From assembly GCA_903813345.2 (NCBI GenBank), contig CAIIXF020000001.1, forward strand, positions 31,536,556 through 31,600,555: a stretch of DNA of 64,000 bases, read 5' to 3'. Within the stretch, counting starts at the first letter, position 1; every line of letters starts with the position of its first letter. Of the stretch, positions 33,985 through 47,200 are shown piece after piece. Source of the stretch: Owenia fusiformis. Lineage: Eukaryota > Annelida > Polychaeta > Sabellida > Oweniidae. The notes beneath the pieces were generated by a model. That model ran no database searches and was not told the DNA's origin. It saw only the letters and a program-made list of their open reading frames with translations. The position numbers were made by a program, and so were the translations under genes.

Positions 33985-36948
33985 TATAAGTTAAACATTA
34001 TTGGATGTTTTCTAATATGTCATTAGCCTATCTTATCATATTTTTTATTGACACATTCTTTTTCACCATTGAATAAAATGACCCATATAAGTCTTTGGAA
34101 AATTCTTTAAATACCTCAATGAAGGGTGCTATACTGCTGATAGTGTTTTATACAATATTTATTTGATACATCTACAATAGTGTTTATATATCTTGACATA
34201 CCGGACTGCCAGAAGATACTGTATAACTACTGACACACTCACCAAAAGCATCACCAATGTATATGTATTTCATCATTTTTTAGATTATTTACTTGTGTAA
34301 TGCATGCTATTTATATGTGAGATATGATCTCATATACATGTAGAAAGAATATTCATCATGTTAAAATTATTAGAACATTCAAAAGGACAAGCACGTTAAT
34401 CAAGAATTTTACATGAAGGACATCTTCTTATATTTCTAATCAAAAATATGCATTTCAAAATCAGCATTTATATGGTACAGGGATGCACAATTCTAAACAT
34501 TCTTCAGTCAAATTCTATTATCCATTTACAACACTGCGATGGTAAGTATATAGTTATGAACAGTGCTGATGTTGGTCTCAGAGTATTGAATATGAATACT
34601 GAATAAGCCAGGATTAGGTTAAATACAAGCAAGAACTGATAGAAAGACTTTGTACAGTTGCAGGGCTGTAGCCAGTAAAAAAAAGCCCTAAACAAAAAAT
34701 GGACAAAAAATGATTCCAAATTTTTCTAATTTTCATTGGGACATAAATCCTGGCTATTGTCATGTGACTAACATTAAAACACTACTGTACAGTAGACACA
34801 TGTTGCAGAAAACCTAGCATTATGTTCTTGTAATAAATAAACCATGTGCAGGTAAACCACCTCAACTATTGTACATAGCTATATTATCCGGGTATGTTAT
34901 GTACTACTCAGCCTGTGTAAACCATGCATTTATATTATACTCAGGGGTCTTCATATATGAATGGAACCCATTAATTGGTATAGTTATAGAAGAATCCATG
35001 GCATTTTGTAAACAAGACCATGACATTGGGAGGGACGGTGATAAGAATACCACTATATCCAGATTTCTTGGACTGACCCCTTACAGGTAGACTATTGGGA
35101 GTCTGGAAATGGACCAAAAGGGGAAAACCATGTACAATAATCCAGTTGAATTATTAATGTATGTGAAGGCCCCTACAATAGAATGAGTCCTATGAGAATT
35201 TAAGTATGTATGTTTATGTAGTAAAATGATTATAGAGAGCACTTAGCTTTGGATTAGGCTTTAAGAGGCACTATAGATGGCACTACTGTATAGCAAACAG
35301 AATTGAGGCAACAACATTTTAGAGTCAAGGGACAAATTATAAAAAATTATTAATGTTCTATTTTGTAATATCATAATCAGTGAATACACCAATAGGTCCC
35401 TACATGAGTTGATTTCTTCAGTTAAAATCATTAAAGAATGTTATCTCAGTATTTAAAATGAATTATGGATTTTTTATGGATTAAGAAGTCTCCAAATGTT
35501 TGCCTTTTTAGAACCAATTAATACAAATGGAAAAAATGGGATGGTCACATAATTATCTAAAAAAATCTCTTTTTGTAGTTCTTCATTTCATTAATATTAT
35601 AAAGAAAGTCAAACTAAGGATGGCGAATAATCGTGTTCTAGTAATGTTTTGAGAATCATTCCTAATACTGCAAGTCTTCCTTTTGCTATGCTTCAAATTT
35701 TTGATGTCACTGTTCAAGTAATACCTAACATGTATTGTATTTATGATATAAAGTCCAATAAAAGAGTATTATCTTACCTTAGGGAAAATGCTATTTACTA
35801 ATTGACTCTGCAATGTTGTTTTCTCTCTGACTGTTTGACAAATTAGTTTATAATTATAAACAGAGTGAATATATTATGTAACTATAATGTAAAATACTAA
35901 CACACTGTTCTGCTCAGAATGCATTTAAAATATTGTATAGTTATCATAATATCTGAGCAGACAGTTTCTGTATGTACGGAAATGTACGCTTTAAGTGTAT
36001 AAAATATACCATATATCATTTTGTATGTAAATGCAGTAATTATTTTACATGAATAAAAAAATCTGATTTTGATTTTGTGCTAGGGCTTAAGTTAAAAGGA
36101 AAATTACTTTGAGAAACATTAAAAATATCTTTGTACAATCCAAATTTTTTTGTATTTGATTATAGATACTTCAATATTATTGTAAATTCAATATAATAAA
36201 TAAATGAAATGAAAAATGAAGTCCAAATTGCAATGGTTTGAAGGGTAAACTGCTTTGTAATCTATTTTATATAAAAATAAATATTTAAGAGATATCTGAT
36301 GTCGCTGTTTTTGTTTTTTATTTCTATGAAAGATCACAATTGTTAAAATCTAGTAACACTATATACAAGTAAAATACTGGATGACATGTTCTCTGTTAAA
36401 ACATGGAATAAATATCCAGAAGGAATATAGGGATACATTGTTTTATTCATTGACTGAGATTTCCTGTGATCTGATTGGCTCATATGGCATAAATATACCG
36501 ATATTTCCATTTATGAAATAGAATCCATATTACACCATGATGTCACTTTATCACATGATTTGGTATGATGTTGGTTATATTTATCATTGCCATTCGGTTC
36601 AGTAGGGTTTTTCGGGCCTTATTATAGATTGCACTTCAGTCTTCATAACAGAAGTATGGCTATAATTTGTAGTGTTTCACTTTTACTTTGTATTCTTAGG
36701 GGATATTTTATCATTGCAATTGATGAACATGGAAATGTGATAAATGATAATTATTGAATATTTATAAAATATCACTAGAAATTGACCCACTTCTCAAAGT
36801 CGGTCTGGTATCTCTGGTTGGCACATGAACCATTTTGGACTCCATTCTTGGTTATCTTATGGCTCTATGACAAAAAATCATGGTTAACTAACAGGACTAA
36901 CTGAACCATGACTGACCCTACAAAATTCATTGAATAACTCATAATATT
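33985..36948. other. intergenic, nothing recognised
   Basis: AT-rich, several AATAAA motifs (for example near 35757 and 36185). No coding or repeat feature that I can support. Confidence 0.4.
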
Positions 36949-37160
36949 GTTATTGTTTATATTGGCAAGTTTCTATGTGGATTATTGTTTATATTGGCAA
37001 GTGTCTATGGATTATTGTTTGGTTTGGCAAGTGTCTGTGGATTATTGTTTGCTTTGGCAAGTGTCCGTGTCATTTATTATTTATACTGGCAAGTGTCTGT
37101 GTGGATTATTGTAAATACTGACATATGTCTTTGTGGATTATTGTTTAAATTGGCCTATTT
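36949..37160 (+). repeat. minisatellite, ~30-bp unit
   Basis: About 7 units of ATTATTGTTTATATTGGCAA-GTGTCTGTG, with changes between units. Confidence 0.75.
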
Positions 37161-39261
37161 ATTGTTGACTTGTTTGAAATAGTTAATGTTGTTTATGCTT
37201 CAGAATGCCCAAGAATGACTGATGATTGAGTAATCTAAAGTTCAGCATTTTTTATATATGTCTATTGTTTATTATGACTACATGTAAGTCTTCAGTTATG
37301 TATGGTTCTGAAGACTAAGGTCTGAGTTTTTTATGGTTCTTTATGATTTTAGTCTGAAATCAGTATTGGTTGGTCCATTTTTATTTTTTATTTATTTTTT
37401 TCATCATCATCAAAAGAGCAAATACAGTTGGTATGTCTTATATATCAATGGAACAATTTATATCTATACAACAGCAAACAGAAAACATGTTTCAACAGTC
37501 TATAAGAATCGGCAATTTGTAAATAGTAATTAGGCCTGTTGTAACCTTGTGTCTCCTCAAAGTTCATGTACATAAAGATTAGCTGCATTCCCTTTAACAA
37601 ATCTTTACAAATTGCCAAGTATATTCCAGTTGTTAAGACGCTATGAACTCCTTAGCTAACACTTGCCTTCATGGCCTTATTGTTTGTATCACCTAAATGT
37701 GTCTTTGGCTTTCATTGGTCGTCCTCTAAATGGATCGGTCCAACGTCTTTCCCTCTTCGGTCCTGGTCGATTTGTCTTTTTATCTGTTTGTACATATTCT
37801 TCTGGCCTGAAATGAAACATCATTATTTGGTATTTCTTATCAAAGTTGTGCTTTGGATTATTCAATACTGTATATTACTCAAGGGGCAAGGAGGAAAATT
37901 CTCAATAAATGGTGTATAGTTGGTTTGGCAGCATTTTCAGTTAGGGGAGAGTCTTGGATGAAACTTCCACCTAGGTGATAGCTTCACAGAGTGGTAGGAA
38001 GTTCTTTTTTTTGAGGAGTTAGCCCCCCACCCCCCAAAAACACCCCACCGGGGGAAAAAAATTGTTCACAGTAAATAACCTTAGATATTTTGATGTTTGT
38101 AAGTGACATACATAGATATTATATATATGAATCATTTGCAGTATAATTGATGCTGATTGCTCCTAAGGAAATTGAATATTAGTACAAAGTGTGTACCCCA
38201 GGGGCCAAATTCGTGACTCATTTTCTTACTATTTTGATCCTAACTTTTCAATTAGACACTGTAAGAGGTTGAAAAAATTCATGGGAAGTGCCCAATAGCA
38301 GGGTTAGTAAACCTGAAAGATGCAAAGCCATTGAAAAGGTAGGAGCTGAGAAAAAAATTGTTGATTTTTCGAAAAATTTGACATTTTTGACAGTTGGATT
38401 TTGTGTATGACTATAGCTGACCCCTATAGTTTCTAGATCCATCCCTCTATAATGATATTTATGGTTTTATAGTGTGGAACTAAGATGTAAAACATAATTA
38501 AGATTTGTTTTAAGGAAGTTGAAGGTTTTAAACAAGTCCAAAATTTGAAAAATTGTAATATAAGGTTTCAAATTTACATATTCCAGGTATAGCCATGGCT
38601 GACCCCTATAGTTTCTAGATCCATCCATCTATGATGATATTTATGGTTTTGCCATGTGGAACTAATATGTAAAACACAATTTAGATGGGTTTTGAGAAAG
38701 TTTAAGGTTTTAAACAAGTCCAAAATTTGAAAAATTGTGAATATAAGGTTTTAAATTTACGAATTTCAGGTATAGCCACGGCTGACCCTTATGGTTTTTA
38801 CATCCATACCTCTATGATTAAATATACAGTTTTAGAGTGTTGGACTAAGATTTAACATATCCAAAATGAATTTTAAGGAAGTTTAAGGTTTTAAACAAGT
38901 CCGAAATTTGAAGAATTTCAGGTATAGCCAAAGATGACCCTTATGGTTTTGACATCTATACCTCAGGGATGAAATATATAGTTTTAAGAGTATTTAACTA
39001 AAATGTAAAAGATACCTTAGATGAGTTTGAAGGAAGTTCAAGGTTTTAAACAAGTGCAAAATTTGAAAAACTGATCTTAAAATTGGTCTCGAAATTCACG
39101 TTATTCAGGTACAGCCTTGAATGAGCCCTGAATTGAAGAATTGAAGGTTATGAGCATAATAGTATCAACTATGATATCATAGCTTAGAGACCAGGTGTAG
39201 AATATATACCTGTTGCAGCAGTTAGTCTGCTGCATATAGATGGAGTGAAAAGTCGTGAACT

Positions 39262-39738
39262 ACAGTAAAATCTCTCTAATCTGAATGCTACTGGTATTTG
39301 GACCAGCTAAAAGCATTCTAATTACATGAATTAGGAGTGTTTGAATTTTGAGGTTTTTACATCTACAATACAAGTACGGATTTTGAAGAAATATGAATGC
39401 ATTCTCAATGAAAAATATTAATAATATTTATACTGACCACATAAAAAGCTTAATAGCATTCCAAAATCCAATTCAAAAGTTTTGATATCATAACAATTCA
39501 GTGTTAAACTGACAATATTTGAGCAATTTTGTAAGAAATATGTGATATTTGGTAAAATATGAGTGTTCACTGTTCGAAGTAAGAGGTATTCAGATTTCAA
39601 CTTTTTAAACATAGGAGTCAATGGGAGGAAAGATTGGACTGGGAAAAGTGTTCAGATTGGTTGGTGTTCAGATTAGGTGTTGGGATGATTGGTAGGTATT
39701 CACAATAGTCAGATGTTGGGATATACAGGTTTCACTGT
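39262..39738 (+). mobile_element. MITE with ACAGTRAAA ends inside the loop
   Basis: Ends ACAGTAAAATCTCTCTAAT and ATATACAGGTTTCACTGT form an imperfect inverted pair. The interior has TGTTCAGATTRG blocks like the MITE at 59831-60563. Confidence 0.5.
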
Positions 39739-41433
39739 TGATATATCATTTATACAAGATGATGAACTAGAACTACTGTACTAGGTGCATTTGATAATTT
39801 TTACCACAATGTTAATACTATGTCAGGAAAAGAAAGCACCCATGACACTTTGCTTGTACAACTTGAAAATCAACAACACTTTAAGATTTGGTAAAGGTGT
39901 CTACCAAATGAGTAATCCACATTAATTCAAATACAAGCACTTGGCATGCTATTCCCTATGATGCTATTTATAGATTTTTAGTCAATGTTATTGATCAGCT
40001 TATTGGTTTCATTACTTTCTCTAGAATCTAAAATTGACCTTGGGTTTATGAGAGTAGTAAATTGGAATGCAGTTATATGGAGTATTGAATTGGCTGGAAT
40101 TGGACACACGTTGCCTAGCTATGTGTGAGTAAACTATGATAAAACTTTCGTGATCGATGCAATGGCTATGACAAAAGGAAAATTAAGATTAACTTATATG
40201 TTGAAATTTGGAGAGTTTTGGAAAGCTATATTTGACTACTCCATCAAATCTAGTAAAGGAGCCCAAAGAATAGATTTCATATGAGACTCATAGTAGTCTC
40301 CATCAGTAAAGGATTCTGAAAGCTTCCCCTACTGAACTTTAATCCAAAGAAGAAATTACACAATTACCTAAAAACATGAATACCTTTTGGCCAAGTCATA
40401 TAATACAAATTTTCAAAGATTACAAAGAAATTTAATAAAGCAGCATTCTAAAACTGTGCCAAATGTCAAGATTGTTTTTAGTGGAACTATTGGAGAGAAC
40501 TCAAATATCTGTGAAAATGATAACTGAAATCCCCTGTTAAATTCCACTCTTGAAGAGGCTGATTTTAAACTTATTCACTCTGTTTAACATTCAGCAGGAG
40601 AACATGTGGGACTGCAGTAATTTGCATCAAATGACACTGATTTTCTAATTTTATGAATATCATTTCAAGAAATGTAAAAAATTCTTCAACTGCTAGAAAA
40701 TGTCATCTGCAAAGTCAGTATGTAAACATTTTCTACAATGTCTGTTTGTTTGAAACATATTGATCATATATATCACCATATATACTTTTTTGATCTACTT
40801 GAAGATTTTAGTGTGACGAGACCCTTTAATCCTTGAGTTCCTAATCTCATTGCACTAACAGGAGTTTCTAGGCCCAGCAGGGTATGATCCTTATAATCCT
40901 TATTTTCCCAAATAATTACTGTTGCCTGATGACAAGTTGTTTTATTGGGAGTGTAGTGATTATAATTTGATAATTTAGAATAATATTTTGTATTAGGAGA
41001 TTATCATTGCTTAATTACAGTATGGGCATAACAAAATATAGAGAAATCATGTTTCTTTTAATTAACCATGTCTTTATGTATTTTGACAATGTAGAACATT
41101 ACATCGAACATGTTGATGTGAAAAAGTAAAAATGCTATATCACATAATAAATATCATCAAATAATAATTAATTAGTTATAATCCATTTAATCAATCAATT
41201 ACTATACTGTATACGATCCCTAAGAGCAGTTACACTTTAGGGGGGGGGGGGGATTTATTAACCGCTCACCCCTTTAGGAACTCTAGGGTAAGGTCCTCAA
41301 CTCTAATGATTTTTCTTTTAACAATACTTGTATATTGGATCAAACCTGACCACAATATTTTCAACATCTAATTTCTAAGCTAAAAAGTCATAAATTCAAA
41401 AAGAGAGACATCCAAGGCAATACCTGAAATCAT
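39739..41433. other. loop of the inverted repeat, non-coding
   Basis: No long ORF and no transposase motif recognised; a G12-13 tract lies near 41240. Confidence 0.45.
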
Positions 41434-42091
41434 AAAGGAGGACTGAAAGTATCGCAACAGATTTAGGACAGTCACATGTTGGATTTTTGCTATTTTCTGA
41501 GGATTTGAGGAGGTGCACATGTTAGGCCAATGCATTTCCTCCAGGAAAAGCACTCATAGAGATGATAAAATAATTTCTATTTGAGACAGGGTGCAAACAA
41601 CCCACCCACATGCATCAATATGTTGTGTTTTGACACACAGTTAACCCCTTTAAAGAAATAATGCATTCCATCAGGGGTTTAAAAGATATCAAATATGGGT
41701 GACCAAAATTAATCTGAAAGTAATGGAGCACATGAGTTTTCCCTATGGGAAAATAACAGGAAAATATTGTTTTCTGCTTTATCTAAAAGAAATTTATTAT
41801 TCCTTTTTATGGGTTAACTATGTCTCAAAACGCAACATATTGATGCAACAAAAATTGAAAAAGCAGGGTTAAAGGGCTTGAAAATCAGGACAACATTTCC
41901 GAAAAAACATGTGGGTGGATTGTTTGCACCTTCGCTGTCTCAAAGTCCAAACTATTTTATCATCTCTAAGAGATCTTTTCCCGTGGGAAATGCAATGGCC
42001 TATCATATGCACCTGCTTAAATCCTCAGGAAACAGACAAAATCTAACATATGACTGTCTGAAATATGTTGCGATACTTTCCGTTCTCCTTT
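41434..42091 (+). mobile_element. fold-back MITE, long arms
   Basis: Inverted arms well over 100 bp (AAAGGAGGACTGAAAGTATC and GATACTTTCCGTTCTCCTTT at the tips). Almost the whole element could fold on itself. Half-copy at 1889-2056. Confidence 0.75.
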
Positions 42092-42469
42092 GAGACCTGA
42101 TATTTCTCAATTTTTCAAACATTGCACTTGTTAAAATTCTTAAACTTCCTTAAAATTCATCTTCGGTATGTTTTACCTCTTAGTTTCACAAATATATGTT
42201 TCATCATAGAGGTATGGATGATTTTGGACTTGTTTAAAATCTTTAATTTCCTTAAAACCCATCTAAATTATGTTCTACATCTTCAGTTCCATACTACAAA
42301 ACCATAAATATCACCAAAGAGTTTTACATCTTAGTTCCACACTATAAAGCCATAAATATCATCATAGAGGGATGGATCTAGAACCTATAGGGGTCAGCCA
42401 TGGTTATACCTGGAATTCGTAAATTTGAAACCTTATATTTACAATTTTTCAAATTTTGGACTTGTTTAA

Positions 42470-43030
42470 AGGGTGACGCATATCGTTTAGCAAATCGAAC
42501 GCTCGTTTCTGGTGTTGCTCACCGTTTAGTATAAAAGGCCCGATCCCGGAATAATACTCAAGGGTATACAGGTTCGAGGTCGTTGTGTCAACACCTCTAA
42601 CTGTTATTTAGCATAAGTATATTATAGATCGTCACACATTTATAAAAGGGTGATTTTTATTTTGACAAATCAATTCCACATTTATGGGTGAAGTTTCAGG
42701 ATCTTCTATTTGTGTATAATAAGGAAAAATTGGCATCTAAATTTCCCCATAACGTAATAGCACACAGCTTGGCATATGAAATATCCTACAAATGAAACAA
42801 AGCAGTTCTAATACAAGGATTTATATTGGCTGTTGTACATGTATTCTTTGAACGCAATCACTCTTTGGATAACGTTTTCAAAATCATTATAAACGGATTA
42901 CTTTATCTCAAAGACAATTTCAATAAACTGGATTTTACAGAACTCCCCTTATTTCTTAAAAATGGACTGATCCAGTTGATTCGCCTGGAGCCGCCATATT
43001 GTTTTTATACGGGATGCTAATCGGAACCCT
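42470..43030 (+). mobile_element. TTAA-flanked insertion (piggyBac-type MITE) in right arm
   Basis: 561 bp starting AGGGTGACGC and ending GGAACCCT, between TTAA at 42466-42469 and 43031-43034. The same repeat unit at about 43209 reads GTTTAAAACC uninterrupted, which gives the empty site. A 64-codon frame inside resembles nothing I know. Confidence 0.8.
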
Positions 43031-44158
43031 TTAAAACCTTTAACTTCCTTAAAACCCATCTAAATTATGTTTAACATCTTAGTTCCACACTATAAAACCA
43101 TAAATATCATCATAGAGGGATTGATCTAGAAACTATAGGGGTCAGCCATGGCTATACCTGTAATTCGTAAATTTGAAACCTTATATTTACAATTTTTCAA
43201 ATTTTGGACTTGTTTAAAACCTTTAACTTCCTTAAAACCATAAATATCATTATAGAGGGATGGATCTAGAAATTATAAGGACCAGCTATATTCATACACA
43301 AAATCCAGCTGTCAAAAATGTCAAATTTTTCGAAAAATCAACAATTTTTTTCTCAGCTCCTACCTCTTCCATGGCTTTGCATCTTTCAGGGTTACTAACC
43401 CTGCTATTGGGCACTTCACATGAATTTTTCCAACCTCTTACAGTGTCTAATTGAAAAGTTAGAATCAAAATATTAAGAAAATGAGTCACGAATTTGCCCC
43501 CTGGGGTACATACTTTGTACTAATTTTCAAATTCTTTAGGAGTTATCAGCATCAATTATACTGCAAGTGATTCATATATATAATATCTATGTATATTACT
43601 TACAAACATCAAAATATCTAAGGTTATTTAGTGTGAACAATTTTTCCCCAGGGTGGGGTGTTTTTTGGGGGTGGGGGGCTAACTCCTCAAAAAAAAAGAA
43701 CTTCCTACCACTCTGTGAAGCTATCACCTAGGTGGAAGTTTCATCCAAGACTCTCCCCTAACTGAAAATGCTGCCAAACCAACTATACACCATTTATTGA
43801 GAATTTTCCTCCCCGCCCCTAGAGTATATATAAAATTGGCAGAATGTGCAGAAATGGTGTTAATAAATGTGCAAGTAGAGACTGTGCCTAAATCTAGGAG
43901 CACATACTACATCATCAATAGTTTTTCCATTATAAATTGAAAATTCCTTCTGATTGCTCTATTATTTAGAACCCTTTGAAACATTTCAAGTTAATCTATT
44001 ATTTATATTAAAATCTCAAAAGGACTATAATGCGAAATCAATGGAGAAAATGAGAAAATATGTTTACTACTCTAAGGCTTAATATGAAAACCTAGAAAGG
44101 CAAGTACATGTGCAACATCATGTGGCATGTTTCTAAATCTGCACTATGAATATTAAGA

Positions 44159-44284
44159 TTACCATTCAATTAGCCTAGGGAAGTTTTCTCTTTCTTCCAT
44201 TGTATACTCCTCTAATGATTTAGGTATTGGGAACACTTGGGGGATCTGGCCGCTAACGTTCTTCAGAATCTCTTCAGGGACATC
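44159..44284 (-). CDS. MRPL13: MRPL13 exon 6 and stop
   Basis: 126 nt, DVPEEILKNVSGQIPQVF... ENFPRLIEW, stop TAA. Slightly shorter at the C-terminus than the human protein. Confidence 0.95.
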   Translation of the reverse strand, partial: DVPEEILKNVSGQIPQVFPIPKSLEEYTMEERENFPRLIEW

Positions 44285-47200
44285 CTGCACAAAAGAGTGG
44301 AAGATTAAAGTGACAGCAAAGAAGAGATAATAAAATGATGCAAACAATTCTTCCCTTACAAACCTAATATATTTCGTTGAATAAAATTGAGATATTTGGT
44401 CTAATTTGGGAATTGTTGAAAATTTGTTGCAGAAATGTCAATATTCACTAGAATTGATACGGGGATCAACTAAAATTACTACGAAAGTCTAGTCTAGTCT
44501 GCCTGTCATAGCATTTTATGTGGTTAATTTTACAATGACCAACTGAAAACTCAACTGATACTACAACTCATTGTGCTATTTTGGTCAGCTTGTCTCCAAT
44601 TTCTAGAATAAGAGCATTATAATAGAGGGAATACTATATCTGTATATAACTCTTTTTTTTAAAAAGCCCATACAAGAAAATTATTGTATTTTCAAAAAAT
44701 GAAAACATATTCATTAGAGATTCGCCAAGGATATGTTAACCAGGGGAAAAGGGTTAACTACCATGTAATACCATCATGAGTAAATTGTCCAAGGGATCCA
44801 CATAAATATCTAAAACGAATATAGGATTATATAACAGTACATCTACAAACCTCTTCTGGAAAACAATGGAGTCGCTCCATGACTTTTGGTCTGTCAAGAT
44901 TGCCTTTTAACCAACCTCTCACTGCCAGTCTCATGATCTAAGAATCAAAAGTAAAATTATTACAGATTTTCAATCACATACATGAACTCAGGTGTGTTTT
45001 TGTAAAAATGTAGGAGGTGGGTTATTCATCAATGTGTCATTTAAGCTAAAAAACATTGGAATTTACATGGGAATTTAAATCGGTTGTCATTTCAATATTC
45101 ACGATCAACAATAGGAGGCGGGAAGGAGGTTTTAAATCAATTGTAAGCAATTTGAAGTACTGAACAGAATGAAATGCTGTGAATTATGTCATTGATTGAG
45201 TGATAAAAATTATGTAAACAATATTGATGAATCATGTACTTTAATAAATGTTTTCATGATGGATATAAGATATCTAATGAAAAAAACATAAACGAGCAAA
45301 CAAAAAAATAAACAAACAAACCCGAGTAGGATCTGCTTCATGGACCTCCCAAGCTCTAGTTTTAGAAAACCCTTTAGGATATCTGCAATATAATGATATG
45401 CATTTTGCAATATTCATACCATATAATAGAATACATACAAAGCTAACTCTAATCTCTAGCAGGTAGGCTAGCAATAAATCCCTTACAAATTATTAAAATG
45501 TTATAACACTATGACCTTCTTACATACTACTTTGAAGGTCTCATTCTTTAATATTGTGAATCAAAAATATTTCAAAAATAAAACTTGAAATTTTAGCTAA
45601 CCTCAAAACATAAGGGTAGTATATGACTAATGGTACTTACCCTGTGTGGTGAAAATATGTGAATGTCCTCCAGTAGTCATTCTTCATTGCAATATGTTTG
45701 GTATTTATGACAACAATGTGGTCCCCAACATCACCTAGGAATTATTACAGTATAACAGAATATGGTAAAAAGGCTATCAAATTATAACTGTCTCATCATA
45801 ATTTTCAACTTAAATAGACTAAATGCGAGTAGAAATAATCTTGATTTACGTAATTTAATATTAAAAATTCAGTCAAAGTGATGTCATATTTGAAATCTAC
45901 ATGTAAAAGTACATTTAGAAATATAGTTTCGTAAATTGTTTATCAACTTTGAAAATATAATTTTTTTGAAAATGTGATATCTAGTTCGGGTTGATTCCCC
46001 ATAGACACCATGTTAAAAATCACAAAAAGTGAAATATCTTTTCTTGTATTGGACAGATAACATTTTCTTTTACTGGACATATTTTAATTTGCATAACTAT
46101 TAGATACATAAAGGTTATATGGAAACTGAACCACTAAAACAGATGTAATTTAAGTTAAAGCGAACTTTCTACTATACCCGCCATGCTATCTGACCCGAAC
46201 GAGCCACCTGGTGGTGAAACTGGTAACTACCTACTCGCATCTGCGTTATTGTAAAAATCATGCTAATGGCGTAATTGTTGGATCTTGGTTATGTGTGTGC
46301 TACTGAGGCATATACCACGTGACACAAAAAATGACACCCACCCACATAATGTTTCAGAACTTTTTTGTCTGAAGAAATTCTAATTTGTTTTTTTCGCACA
46401 TTTAAATTACACTCCATTTTGAAACTCCACAAGAAGTTTCAGATGACTTGCTCACCTAGATGCACATTTATGAGCGTTACAAAATGTGTCGTCTATTCCT
46501 TTGCTGGCACGACTGGATCTTACACAAAAAATGACACCCACATTTTGCAACATAATTTTGGAAATAAGTTATAATGATTTATCAATGACAACTAGATTAT
46601 TTTGTGTTTAATTGAATGGGCTTCATTTCCCTGAAAGTACAAACCAAAATCATTAGTATTTACAAAGTTATGTTACAAAAGCTGGGTGGCATTTTTTGTG
46701 TAGAATCCATGTGTGTCTGCAAAGAAATGGACGACATTTAGAGCAAATGTTGTAATGCTCATAAAAGACCCACTTGAGCTACACATCTGAAATTTCTTGA
46801 CTGCTTTCACATTATGTTTACTTCAAATGTGCCAAAGGACATCTATATGTTAATAGACAAACAAAGTTATTTTTTGTGTCACCCTGTACATGTACAGAAT
46901 ACACATACTTCTTTATTTTACAGAAAATGTACTATATGAGTAAACGCAATTTATATAACATCAAATCAAAAAATCAAGACACAGTGAGCTTCCCTCTCCA
47001 ATAAAATCTTTTAGTATTGATTTCATAGGGTCATTTGAAGTAAAAAATATTGACAACAACTAAACTAAGGATGTCTGATGTAACTTACTTGTTGGATAGT
47101 AGATAGGCTTGTGTTTTCCCAATAGATGGAAACATAGTCGTGGTGCTGACTTAAAGGGACTCTGGAACTTTGCATCATATATCCACCAGAAACGGGAGAA

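Larger units (their letters stand above)
37870..43830. mobile_element. ~6-kb large inverted repeat / fold-back structure
   Basis: Left arm about 37870-39105 and right arm about 42096-43830 are inverted copies. The outer ~500 bp are unique and well matched (both contain AGTTGGTTTGGCAGCATTTT). Inner parts are tandem ~150-185-bp units (TATAGCCATGGCTGACCCC...AAACAAGTCCAAAATTTGA). The 3-kb loop has no long ORF. Either one non-autonomous fold-back transposon or two opposed copies of a Helitron-like repeat element. Confidence 0.72.

Noticed and set aside
42826-43020. 64-codon ORF in the TTAA element
   Set aside because: Too short for a transposase and without recognised motifs.
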